DNA of 64,000 nt from Morinoia aosen (taxonomy: Eukaryota; Arthropoda; Malacostraca; Amphipoda; Talitridae). The position numbers and the translations under genes were made by a program. Positions 46,760 to 56,888 of the stretch are shown here, piece after piece. Location: assembly GCA_030386875.1 (NCBI GenBank), contig CM059560.1, positions 32,978,183 through 33,042,182 on the forward strand, given 5' to 3'. How positions within the stretch are numbered: the first letter of the stretch is position 1; every line of letters begins with the position of its first letter. The notes under the pieces are model-generated. The model saw only the letters and a program-made list of their open reading frames with translations, did no database searches and had not been told where the DNA came from.

Positions 46760-48140
46760 ACAAAATAAGCCGTCGCGGCTCCACCAGAGATGACCCACAG
46801 CCCCGGGATACGAGGGTCTCCCGCCATTGCGCCGAGGATTGACGGCTCTAGAAAAATCGCTTCACATTTTCTTGCGGCACCTGCTGAGTCCAAGCGATGG
46901 GCTTTTGCGCAATGGGATTCTAAACCCAAAAGAATCCTTGATATAGTTTTTAAAGCTGTTAATAAATGGCGGGGGAAATTGAGCAGTCGGTCTTCATTTT
47001 ATGTAATGTGTTTTGAAGCTTGAGTTTTTGCCTTAATTATGGATTTTAGAATGGGAAAGAGTTTGGAGAAAACCGATGGCAGCGATGTGGTTCTCCAACA
47101 TCGGGTTTGCGATAGTGTTTTGTGATAAATGTTCAGTAATGAGAGGCCAACTCTGGAATAATGTTTCAATGTTATTTGGTAAAATCTGAATTTTCTAGTG
47201 AACTCACATGGAAAAAATGTCTTGAGAAACGAATTACAAATTCCAGTTTAAATGTTTGAAACATGAGTTTTTCTCGAAGAATTTTGCTGAGTTTTCGAAT
47301 ATGTCCATTAGAAAATCTTTAAATATAATATGTTACAAGGCATGCTTAACATTCACAGAGAACGACACTTCCCGCGAAACGTTCGAGCAATATGTCTGTA
47401 GAATTTGAGGTACAAAATGTACAGAGGGACGGTTATTTTTTGTGACTAACATCGTTTTCGAACACTTTTTTCAGAAAATCTTGGTATGACCACACGTGTT
47501 CTAAGCGCTAGAGTGGCTTTAAGCAGAGTATAAAATAAGGGCCCTATTAGGAGTGAATTTCTATTAACTTAACACCATATTATTCAGTTATTGCTTCTGT
47601 ACCGGAAAATTTTACCCGAATTGTTTGACTCGCTTAGCTTTTCTGTTAGTTCACGTGAAGCGTCAGCAGTGGTGATTGCAAGTGAGATATTGTGGTATTT
47701 GAGTGAAAATATCTTTCCTCGTCTGCTCCGGAGCTGACGGCCTAACTATACAGCAGTCAACATCAAGAATTGAGAAGATTCATGTACTAAGATTTTTTGC
47801 AGTGAGGAAATTGAGATGGAATTTTTTATGCGCAAGAATTTAGTCACAAACTCATTGCAATTTTGTTATCGATCTTAACCTGCACACAGGATATATTCAA
47901 AGATTTATTTGAATAGATATAACGTGTCTCAAAATAGCGACCAACGTAAAGCGGAAATAATATGTCGAAATTGTTCGAAATGTTAATGAAATTGCGAATT
48001 TGTGGTCATTGAACCTGCTTGTTTTGTTGATGTTTGGCAAAAATTGATCGTGCCTTCAAATACGAAGAACATTTTGTCAAGATAAATCCACGCACGGTTA
48101 AAAACTCACAACGGAACATAAGCTCAAATTGACTACACAG
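46760..48140. other. GC-rich junction then AT-rich unique DNA
   Basis: 46760-46900 is GC-rich, non-repetitive and open on both strands (minus: EPSILGAMAGDPRIPGLWVI; plus: SPGIRGSPAIAPRIDGSRK). Neither was recognised. A strong TATA motif (TATAAAA, 47529-47535) has no convincing first exon after it. Confidence 0.4.
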
Positions 48141-48210
48141 AGTTTTTTGCACTGCCGGGAAACACCAATTTCACGGCCCAGAAAGCAAATGAATACATCA
48201 GAAGTGAACC
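48141..48210 (+). CDS. Candidate internal exon, unknown protein
   Basis: Acceptor GACTACACAG ending at 48140, 70 nt open, then a consensus donor CC/GTAAGT at 48211. The open reading in splice phase gives FFALPGNTNFTAQKANEYIR followed by SE, with two bases (CC) carried over. Reading through the donor hits TAA at once. The peptide looks natural but is too short to place in a family. Its outgoing phase fits the terminal exon candidate at 54605. A second frame over the same bases is also open, so this is tentative. Confidence 0.27.
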
Positions 48211-48465
48211 GTAAGTGCACTCCGATTTCGGATTATTTGCAGCAAGACCGGAAAGAGTTGAAGCCTTCAGTACGACCTTGTTCTCGGCAACTTGACTCTT
48301 CGATTATTGGCAGCTGCCAAGGCCTCGATTGCTAGCCCATAAGACCTCGTTCTGGAGTCACATGATAGGGCGCCTGCCTTTGATGCTAAGCAGGACTGTG
48401 CGGGTAGCGGGTGCTGCAGGTGCGTGTGTGTGTGAGTGAGGCTTTGCTGATCCTGCTGCCCTCCG

Positions 48466-49095
48466 TTTGCTGAGCGTGGTAGTCTTGATGTGGTATTTAT
48501 GTTTACTGAGTGTAGTAGTCTTAATGTGTTATTTAACGTAATGTGGGACTCTGTTTGCTGAGCATGGTTGTCTTGATGTGTTATTTAACGTAATGTGGGA
48601 CTCTGCTTACTGAGCATGGTAGTCTTGATGTGTTATTTAACGTAATGTGGGACTCTGCTTACTGAGCGTGGTAGTCTTGATGTGTTATTTAACGTAATGT
48701 GGGACTCTGCTTACTGAGCATAGTAGTCTTGATGTGTTATTTAACGTAATGTGGGACTCTGCTTACTGAGCATGGTAGTCTTGATGTGTTATTTAACGCA
48801 ATGTGGGACTCTGCTTACTGAGCGTGGTAGTCTTGATGTGTTATTTAACGTAATGTGGGACGCTGCTTACTGAGCGTGGTAGTCTTGATGTGTTATTTAA
48901 CATAATGTGGGACTCTGCTTACTGAGCGTGGTAGTCTCGATGTGTTATTTAACGTTATGTGGGACGCTGCTTACTGAGCGTGGTAGTCTTGATGTGTTAT
49001 TTAACGTAATGTGGGACTCTGTCTAGCAAGTGTGGTAGTCTCGATATGTTACTCAACGTAAAATGGGACTATGTCAAGCCAGCGTGCTTGTGTTG
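48466..49095 (+). repeat. 52-bp minisatellite, ~11 units
   Basis: Units contain TGCTTACTGAGCGTGGTAGT, then CTTGATGTGTTATTTAACGT and AATGTGGGACTC. The centre (48550-49020) is very uniform. Both ends decay, with TTTGCTGAGCGTGG at the left and GTCTAGCAAGTGTGG and further degenerate forms to about 49140 at the right. This is typical of unequal exchange acting mainly in the middle. Confidence 0.93.
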
Positions 49096-49383
49096 ATGTA
49101 ATATTTTATGTGACATGATTCTCTATTTATTTAGAGTGTTCAGTAATGTTGATACATTATTAGAAGTACACTAGCACCCAGTTCCGACAGTTGATGTAAT
49201 CCTGTACAGCGTTTAGTGATGATATCTCATTTTGATGCAAATTGATAACGGGATTTGTCACAATTTTTCCTTCATGTGAGTTTGTTGGTGAAGCAACAGC
49301 GCCTTCCGTCTGCCGTGAGGGCTCTCCAGCGCGTATACAAAACGAGACAAAATTACATTGTTGTTCAGCTGTTGGGTCCAGTA

Positions 49384-49496
49384 CACAGCCTACATTTTTC
49401 GCCGCCTGCAGGTTTTGCGCTGCCCAATGATTTAAGCTATTACATCGCTTAGGCGGCGAAAAAAATGCATGCATGCGGCCAAAAAGTTAGACTGGG
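49384..49496. mobile_element. MITE family copy 2, decayed foldback, TA target site
   Basis: Same family as 35542-35657: the left end contains TTTTTCGCCGCCTGCA and the right end, inverted, reads CCCAGTCTAACTTTTTGGCC. The centre (GATTTAAGCTATTACATCGC) is diverged and partly deleted. TA flanks at 49382-49383 and 49497-49498. The short frames over it are artefacts. Confidence 0.75.
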
Positions 49497-50846
49497 TAGA
49501 AGAATTTACGTCGTTGTGTTTACTACTCTACTATCTACTACTACTCATATTTTTTTAATATTAGCAGTCGTGTGTAAAAATTAGGTTCTTAATTTAATGG
49601 GGTTGTTTCGATGAAGGTTTTATTCGGCCTGATGGTATTGCTGCAGTGCCGTCACCTAACATTAATGATAAATATTCTTTTTTAACTCCTTGCATGTCTC
49701 AAACAATTGCTGTCAGCGTGATGAACACAGTAAGGAATTTCATGGCTCGATCAACATTATAATGATTATTGAAATAATTATTTCGTTATTTGTAATATTA
49801 CCACAACTAACGTTGGTATAATTACTTTTAACATTTATCTGAACGGCTAACTAATTTTACTTCTACTTCAAATGTTTATTTACATTTCACGATAGTCATG
49901 ATGATTACCGTTATTATTAATATTTTTGAAATTTTTCAAAGTCTAACTAAATTTTTAAACTTACATTCAATGTAACGTAAATTAAACTATACGAACAAAC
50001 TTTTAGCGAGATAACAACACGCATGTTTAGAGAACCAACTAAGAAACAAACTAAAAACTAAACTCGCATCAAAACCCGTTTTTCGGTTCAACAAGACATA
50101 ACCACCTTTTGCTGCACAAACTGCCATTCTGTCAAATTTTTATAGGCGCTCATAGCAGCCACGCAAATTCAGAGCAATTCCAACCCAGAAAGACGTACTA
50201 AAGACCTCCTTGACTTTTGAAATGAACAGGAATTGCTAGATGGTTTGATTATTTTGCAGAAGTTATCAGCAGGAGCACAACTAGGGCAAAAGAGTATGAA
50301 AACGCCTTATACTTACTTAGCTCGTGCTACCAGGTTACAATTACTCACAATAAAGAGAAGCACCTTTGGCCGACAAACGTGGATTGAGGCGCCTTCTATT
50401 GAGTGTTCACCGCAGCTGCAAACGGTCATTTCGTGTCATGGGTCGGTGCATCATCGTGCTAAAGACACGGACGGCCTCGGGTGCGCCAACTCGCTAAGTT
50501 TGAGGGGTGCTCTGTTATTGGAAGGCACCGAGAAGTAAGGAGAAATTAGTGGCAGGGGTCGTGCTCGTGCATGTAAGTGAATTGAGGCAGGTGAGTTATG
50601 TGGCCGAGTACGTGGGTGAGTGAAATGAAGCACGCGAAGTATGTAAGTGAATACATGGCTGGGGGAATTGGCGCATGTGAGTTAAGTTGGTTAGTAGAAG
50701 GGTGAGTGTGTTTAGATATGTGAACTGCTTGCATGAGTTCTTGGATGAGGAATTAAAAGAAAACCGCAAATGTTATCGAACTGAGGTACGCAAAATACGC
50801 AGGTAAACGCGCGAGAAAAAGTCGCAGGAATCTCTCAAATTTTTAC
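49497..50846. other. Unique AT-rich DNA, no supported gene
   Basis: Around 50560-50740 the motif GTGAGT/GTAAGTGAAT recurs irregularly (a degenerate repeat). The resulting short frames on both strands are not convincing. Confidence 0.4.
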
Positions 50847-51172
50847 ATGCGGCAAAGAAATCCGTCGAAATTCCTTTATGTTTCCTGGTATTCGGCTCGT
50901 CGACTCCGTTGCTCAACTCGATCCCTCAAGCTCTCCATTACTTTCAGCCTTGCTTTGATTATGGAGCTTCCAAACTCAATCACCAGCATTTTTCAATTGG
51001 CGTCATTTTCCCTTACGCAGGCCCGAAGATCTCTAACTTGATCACCAACACTTGCACTTTTCGCTCATTTCTTTTCTGCTGTTTGAAGATCCCAAACTCG
51101 ATCACAAATGCGATTTGCAGAACTCGTCTCAGCGCTGTAACTTCTGAGGGCTGCTTAAACTGCGCAAAATGA
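50847..51172 (-). pseudogene. Decayed coiled-coil-like coding repeat
   Basis: On the minus strand three spaced repeats of GATCGAGTTTGGGATCTTC type (51090, 51030 and 50955 region) read in different frames as SANRICDRVWDLQTAEKK, SASVGDQVRDLRACVREN and ESLRDRVEQRSRRAEYQET. Each looks like heptad-patterned coiled-coil protein, as in many element-encoded or structural proteins, but frameshifts and stops separate them. The repeat could instead be non-coding with chance heptads. Confidence 0.28.
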
Positions 51173-51432
51173 CTGGAGCATCATTCAATCTTGCGCTGGC
51201 CTGCGTTCTGTGATACGCCAAAGAAGTTCCTTTCGGATTTCGCCTCTGCTTTACTTCGATTTGCGACACGTGGCAGATGTTCCCCAGGAAGTATTCATGC
51301 TTTTAGCCTTCACATCCCGTTTTTGTGTTCTAAATTGTATTCTTCTATTCTTCGCGCACATGCTTGAATGCTATTTTACATTTTCATCTTTTATTCCTGT
51401 TCATCATTCACAAACATAATTAACATTCTTCC

Positions 51433-52277
51433 TTAACATTTTAAACAATTTAAACAATTTATTTACCACAGGTGATACAGAGATAGAATGTTTCTTAAGT
51501 CTAGTACAATGGTCAAATTTGAGTATAGCTACCTGTGGGCCCGAATAAGTTCAGTGACTTCTAGGGCATCCTACCATCAAGGTTAGTCTAAGGAGTGCAA
51601 TAATGTTTAACCTAATTCACTTAAACTAGGGACGCATTAGACTGATCAATGAGATAATTAACTCGAAATTAGATGCTTCATTTTACAATATAGTTCATAT
51701 GGACTAGATTTAACAGTATATTCGACAAACGATTCAAGAACAGGCCGAAGATCGGCGATATTGACCATGGCAAATTACATTATTAGTACCAGTTATGTAG
51801 GGGACAAGATTTGACTTGGTGATCTTACACGACTAGTATTCTGATAGGAAGTGAGACTCAAGATTTCTTTTGAATACCTTATAAGAATTACTTTCACGGA
51901 TCCCGCAGGTATTGAGTTCCAAGTTTTAGTTCCAACGAAGAGGATACTGTGTTGTGACCGGGCCTTTGAGTAATAAGGAAGGATGAATTTACTTCTATTT
52001 CGGGTTAAATGGTCGTGATGACCAGTTTGCGCAGTTAATAATTGTTTTAGGCTATTTTCGCCATCATTTGTTAATGTTTTGTTAATGAAATTGCAAATGG
52101 AGGTTTTGTACAGATCCGAAAGCTAAGTATTCGTAAATTTTTGAATGAATCATTTGTGTGAGCATTATATTCTAGATTCTTTACCGCTCTGATGGCTCTT
52201 TTTTGCAGAGTAAAAATAACATTGGTTTTATTTTTATCAGTTCCTTGCCATGCTTCTATTCTGTATTGCAAGTACAC
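51433..52277 (-). mobile_element. 5'-truncated non-LTR retrotransposon (LINE), RT C-terminal part and 3' end
   Basis: Minus-strand translation gives motifs typical of the region downstream of the reverse transcriptase catalytic core in CR1/L2/Jockey-like LINEs. First frame, from 52277: YRIEAWQGTDKNKTN, then TLQKRAIRAV, then HTNDSFKNLRIL. After a frameshift near 52115 the second frame gives DLYKTSICNFINKTL, then HHDHLTRNRSKF, and the characteristic TKTWNSIPAG (51907-51925), closing near 51788. A short 3' UTR follows with an AATAAA (about 51465) and a tail of two ATTGTTTAA-type units at 51433-51460, the kind of short-repeat tail CR1/L2-type elements have. The 5' part, including the catalytic core and endonuclease, is absent, so this is a dead insertion truncated as such elements usually are. 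Clade not assigned. Confidence 0.82.
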
Positions 52278-52884
52278 ATTCGTTACTCACACTCTATAAT
52301 AGCATTTTCATCAACACCCTCGTTAAATTTTTCATTCCAATACCTCACTGACTATATCTGTAAACACGTTTCATTATTATCTTTCATTTAAAATCTTCGT
52401 AGACAATTCGTACACACATTCTTTCTTCATAGTTTTCAAACTCATGAACAAACACACAAATACTTAGAGTACTCATCATTTTTATTCGCTCTCTCTCATA
52501 ATCAGACAATGAAAACGAATGGATGTTAGACACTTGACGCCTCCTAACGTGAGCGTGCACACAGGTGTAGTCTTACACTTCATCGAACGACTATTCAAAG
52601 AGTGAATTCGTCGGTATTGAGTTTGAAAATCCCGATTAGTTTGCCCAAAAAAATTAACCATGAATTGAAGTAACGTATTGAACCACCAATCTCACTTCAT
52701 CCACTATATCAACTGAAACATCCGTTTCTGATAATTTATATGAAGGAATGAATAATGTATATAGAAAATCATGAACGTTCAGCAATACAATAATGAATAT
52801 TGAATAATATTCCCAGGGAAGTATACTTTCATCGAGTGCACACCTGCTCATAAACTCAGCTTGTACTTAGCCTGTTGACCCTCA
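52278..52884. other. Unique AT-rich DNA
   Basis: No LINE motif continues beyond 52277 and nothing else was recognised. The minus frame at 52851-52654 has no exon edges. Confidence 0.45.
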
Positions 52885-53110
52885 GACAGTCTTTTGCAGT
52901 TAGCCTTTACTTGCAGTTAACCTTTTCTTAACCTGAAGGTAACCTGCAGCCTATACTTAACCTACAGTTAGCCTTTATTTAACCTGCAGTTAGCCTACAT
53001 ATATACCTGTTAGCCTGCAGTTAGCCTTTACTTAATCCGCAGTTAGCCTATACCTAACCTCAGGTAGCATGTAGTTAGTCTATACTTACCTGCAGTGAAG
53101 CTGTATTTAC
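52885..53110 (+). repeat. Degenerate TTAACCTGCAGTTAGCCT repeats
   Basis: CAGTTAGCCTTTACTTAACCTG and variants recur about ten times at 17-24 bp. Scattered CCTAA/TTAGC motifs recall, but do not match, the arthropod telomere repeat. Confidence 0.75.
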
Positions 53111-53994
53111 CGTATAGTTTCATGCATTAGCCCGCGCTGTAAAGCATTTAGCCCACATTGGCCGGCCACAACTATCTCAACGCGCGCTCCATGCCTGGCT
53201 GGAGCGCCTCTCACACTGCACCTCGACACGCAACTTCGCTGTTGCTTTTAAAACTAAACACTCTATAATCTTCTGCTTAATTTAACCCAAGTAATTATGC
53301 ATATGCAGCCTCAGTGTACGGGTCTAAATAATTAGGAGTCATTTGTGCGGGTTTGGAAGATTTGTGCTATTCTAGGCATGAAATTCGCAATAAGCTAGAA
53401 AATCTGTCTTAAATCCTAACGAACTTGCAGGCAAAAAATGCAGATTACATTTTCAATTTTTGAGCGTTGTTGAACTTGATTTCGAGCAAGGGAATAGTTT
53501 GTAGAAAATAAATAGGACAGGTAGAGCATCACCAGTTCTAGCGCTAGGCTTACCGGTAGCTAACCTGACTGCAACCTAGGCTTCCTGAATGTATCATCAA
53601 CTTTACTTCGGGAGCTTGCCATTAGAGCTTGGGGCAGATCATTTTGACCCTTCCAGCCAGCACAACGAAATAATTCGGTTGTACTCCTCTCAGCATGTAT
53701 TATCACTTTCTTTCATCCGGTGAAGCTATAACCCTCCAGATGGAGAGCTAAGCACTCCAGGTGCCAGTGTCGTCCAGTCCTCGTCCTTCCGTCCGCTACG
53801 TGACACCTCACCCCTTCAAGGGATAACACCCAGCCTGCCTGATGGATGCTTATGAAGAACGTCACGTCTCACCGCGTCGGTCTTCGTCCACCTGCGGCCT
53901 CTGAATCGACGTACTAGAGGTTGGTTACCAGTTAGCTTAGCGTGAGTTAACTGGTGGTGCTAGAATCGGTTTAACTTTATAACTATCAACGTAA
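53111..53994. other. Unique DNA, GC-richer in its second half
   Basis: 53740-53950 is GC-richer, with a 20-codon ATG frame at about 53843 (MDAYEERHVS..) that ends in TGA. No recognised gene or element. Confidence 0.4.
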
Positions 53995-54543
53995 CCCACA
54001 ACTGCCTGGCATTACTACTACTTTAACTTGACCCTTGTGGCATTACTATAACTTGACCCTTGTGGCATTACTATAACTTGACCCTTGTGGCATTACTATA
54101 ACTTGACCCTTGTGGCATTACTATAACTTGACCCTTGTGGCATTACTATAACTTAACCCTTGTGGCATTACTATAACTTGACCCTTGTGGCATTACTATA
54201 ACTTGACCCTTGTGGCATTACTATAACTTGACCCTTGTGGCATTACTATAACTTGACCCTTGTGGCATTACTATAACTTGACCCTTGTGGCATTACTATA
54301 ACTTGACCCTTGTGGCATTACTATAACTTGGCCTTTGCGGCATTACTATAACTTGGCCTTTGCGGCATTACTATAACTTGGCCTTTGCGGCATTACTATA
54401 ACTTGGCCTTTGCGGCATTACTATTACTATAACTATAACTTGGCCTTTGCGGCATTACTATTAGTATAACTATAACTTGGCCTTTGCGGCATTACTATTA
54501 CTATACCTATAACTTGGCCTTTGCGGCATTACTATTACTAAAA
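53995..54543 (+). repeat. 25-bp minisatellite that changes type and then expands
   Basis: About 13 units of GGCATTACTATAACTTGACC plus CTTGT, switching abruptly at about 54325 to GGCATTACTATAACTTGGCC plus TTTGC. After about 54420 units gain ATTACTATAACTATAA-type insertions, giving ~40-bp units. This is a clear left-to-right history of unit change. Confidence 0.93.
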
Positions 54544-54604
54544 CTAATAACGGTGTATTGTTACCTTATACGAAAATTACACAATTTCATTTTTATCTCG
54601 CCAG

Positions 54605-54698
54605 GCAACGGGAGATGGTGGCAGGATTAGAGGTCCTACGCCCTAGCGGTCCTCAACTGCATCAACACCACCCTTCCGGGAATATTTGTGTTCCTTAG
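54605..54698 (+). CDS. Candidate 3'-terminal exon, unknown protein
   Basis: ACTAATAAC (about 54543, branch-like), then ACACAATTTCATTTTTATCTCGCCAG ending at 54604 as a strong acceptor, then one base and 30 open codons to TAG at 54696-54698: QREMVAGLEVLRPSGPQLHQ then HHPSGNICVP. AATAAA follows at 54734-54739. Acceptor, short open exon, stop and poly(A) signal in the right order make a credible gene end on the plus strand. The incoming phase (one base) fits the outgoing phase of 48141-48210, which would put the 52-bp and 25-bp arrays, a MITE and the LINE in one 6.4-kb intron. Family unknown. Confidence 0.38.
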
Positions 54699-54733
54699 TC
54701 ATTGACTGATATTTTTGTTGCAAAAGACAGGCA

Positions 54734-54739
54734 AATAAA
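54734..54739 (+). promoter_or_regulatory. Poly(A) signal AATAAA after the candidate terminal exon
   Basis: AATAAA lies 36 bp after the TAG of the 54605 exon. In AT-rich DNA this hexamer also occurs by chance. It gains weight only from its position. Confidence 0.35.
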
Positions 54740-55136
54740 TTATTCCCGGCTGGATATACCTTTAATTCCAATCCTATCCCAAAATCTTTCGTATAGTTTG
54801 CGTCACGGTGGATATCTGCTATGATAATTAAGTTTACCCACTCTCTCTTATCGTTATGTTCTTGTTACACTTCAAATGAACACGTCTGACTCAGGTAACA
54901 ATGAATCGTTTTGTGTTTTGCATTTACGATGTTCAGCATACAAACTGCAGATTTCCCTCTTAAAGGTGCTCTTTTATGCCTCATAATGCATAAGTTTTTC
55001 TTCAAAAACCGTGTATGTAAAGCAAAACCGATTTAAAAAAGTAACAATTAATTGCTCAACTATAATACACAACGTACGTAGAGTGAACAGCTCACAGCGA
55101 GCGTCGCTGCGGCCGAGCCATCCGCAACGGAGGCCT
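54740..55136. other. Unique AT-rich DNA, no gene seen
   Basis: No exon or element recognised. The plus frame from 55011 enters the 44-bp array and is an artefact. Confidence 0.45.
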
Positions 55137-56070
55137 CTTGCAGCAGTGGATAGGGAGACCGGCCCAGCGCTGACTTATCAACTGCAGCAGTGGATAGGGA
55201 GACCGGCCCAGTGCTGACTCAGCAGCTGCAGCAGTGGATAGGGAGACCGGCCCAGCGCTGACTCAGCAGCTGCAGCAGTGGATTTGGTGACCGGCCCAGC
55301 GCTGACTCAGCAGCTGAAGCAGTGGATAGGGAGACCGGCCCAGTGCTGACTCAGCAGCTGCAGCAGTGAATAGGGAGACCGGTCCAGCGCTGACTCAGCA
55401 GCTGCAGCAGTGGATAGGGTGACCGGCCCAGCGCTGACTCAGCAACTGCAGCAGTGGATAGGGAGACCGGCCCAGCGCTGACTCAGCAGCTGCAGCATTG
55501 GATAGGGAGACCGGCCCAGCGCTGACTCAGCAACCACAGCAGTGGATAGAGAGACCGGCCCAGCGCTGACTCAGCAGCTGCAGCAGTGGATAGGGTGACC
55601 GGCCCAGCGCTGACTCAGCAACTGCAGCAGTGGATAGGGAGACCGGCCCAGCGCTGACTCAGCAGCTGCAGCAGCGGATAGGGAGACCGGCCCAGCGCTG
55701 ACTCAGCAACTGCAGCAGTGGAAAGGGAGACCGGCCCAGCGCTGACTCAGCAACTGCAGCAGTGGATAGGGAGACCGGCCCAGCGCTGACTCAGCAGCTG
55801 CAGCAGTGGATAGGGAGCTCGGCCCAGCGCTGACTCAGCAGCTGCAACAGTGGATAGGGAGACCGGCCCAGCGCTGACTCAGCAGCTGCAGCAGTGGATA
55901 GGGAGACCGGCCCAGCGCTGACTCAGCAACTGCAGCAGTGGATAGGGAGACCGGCCCAGCGCTGACTCAGCAGCTGCAGCAGTGGATAGGGAGACCGGCC
56001 CAGCGCTGACTCAGCAGCTGCAGCAGTGGATAGGGAGACCGGTCCGGCGCTGAGTCAGCAACTGCAGCAG
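55137..56070. repeat. 44-bp minisatellite, ~21 units
   Basis: Units contain GCAGCAGTGGATAGGGAGAC, then CGGCCCAGCGCTGACTCAGC and AGCT or AACT. Strongly GC-rich against its surroundings. Most differences are single substitutions (CAGCTG/CAACTG, GAGACC/GTGACC). The last unit breaks off into GCAGGTTGTGAGAGG. Confidence 0.95.
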
Positions 56071-56888
56071 GTTGTGAGAGGCACCATGGGCTTCTTATTT
56101 TGATGAAGAAACCAACATTCTGTTTTTTCTTTTCATCTTAATGATGGAATCGATTCGTCGTGCGGCATGTTTCCCATTAGAGTACCTTCATTCATGCTCG
56201 TTTGCATTCATTAGTTCATTCAAGTTGATATAGTCACCTACCGTACACATACTATTGGGTGTATTCGGTTGTCATGCATAAAATTTCAAACTTCATATGA
56301 AAAGTCCTCGTATATCAGTCGAAATTTAACTAATCTATGTGCATGCAAGTCATCAACCTAAAAGGACTATACAAATAGCCTACATCTCACGTTTAAACTC
56401 ACTTCATTTACAAATGAGCATACAATGCAAGGATATGCAAGTAATATATAGTTACTACGGACGTGTGAGTGCGTGTATCACTCAAGTTACACTCCTAACT
56501 AAAACGATGCAGATTTCTTTAACCATAAAAGTAAACTGATTCTCCACGGGAAATGCACCCACTTACATTAAATAATAATGTTATTAATTAACATTCATGA
56601 GACCGCTCAACCGCTTAATTCTGAAATATTTTTCTATCCTGTAACTCTTCAAAATCCAGCGTAATAAATTTGAGAGAATATTACTGCTTCCAAAATACTT
56701 AAAATCAGTGGATAAATTTTTCATAGACGCTTTATAACAGAGGTGGGCCATAGCCAAGTAGTCAGCAGAAATTTAGCAAGCAAGTGGACCTAAATCGCCT
56801 GAAATACACTAAGCGTCCAGAGCGTGGTAACGGATACACACTATTACGAATTATGCACGGCCTACAATATAGCGCAACTCGGTTTGTT
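56071..56888. other. Unique AT-rich DNA between two arrays
   Basis: Nothing recognised. Confidence 0.5.

Noticed and set aside
38878-46929. Many open frames of 300-2,664 codons on both strands
   Set aside because: They are produced by the stop-free 20/22-bp units. Phase shifts between units and openness in several frames at once rule out a selected protein.
47529-47600. Promoter with TATAAAA
   Set aside because: The TATA motif is good, but no initiator at the right distance and no credible first coding exon follow.
48355-48440. tRNA-derived SINE or tRNA gene (GGGCGCCTGCCTTTGATGC..AAGCAGG)
   Set aside because: The stretch recalls an anticodon arm, but no B box (GGTTCGAATCC type) or acceptor stem follows. 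Too degenerate to call.
52885-53110. Telomere-like (CCTAA)n repeats
   Set aside because: CCTAA and TTAGC motifs are scattered in 17-24 bp units. No true pentamer array.
55141-56070. Pol III A-box in the 44-bp units (GTGGATAGGGAG)
   Set aside because: Does not match the A-box consensus at key positions and no B box occurs in the unit.
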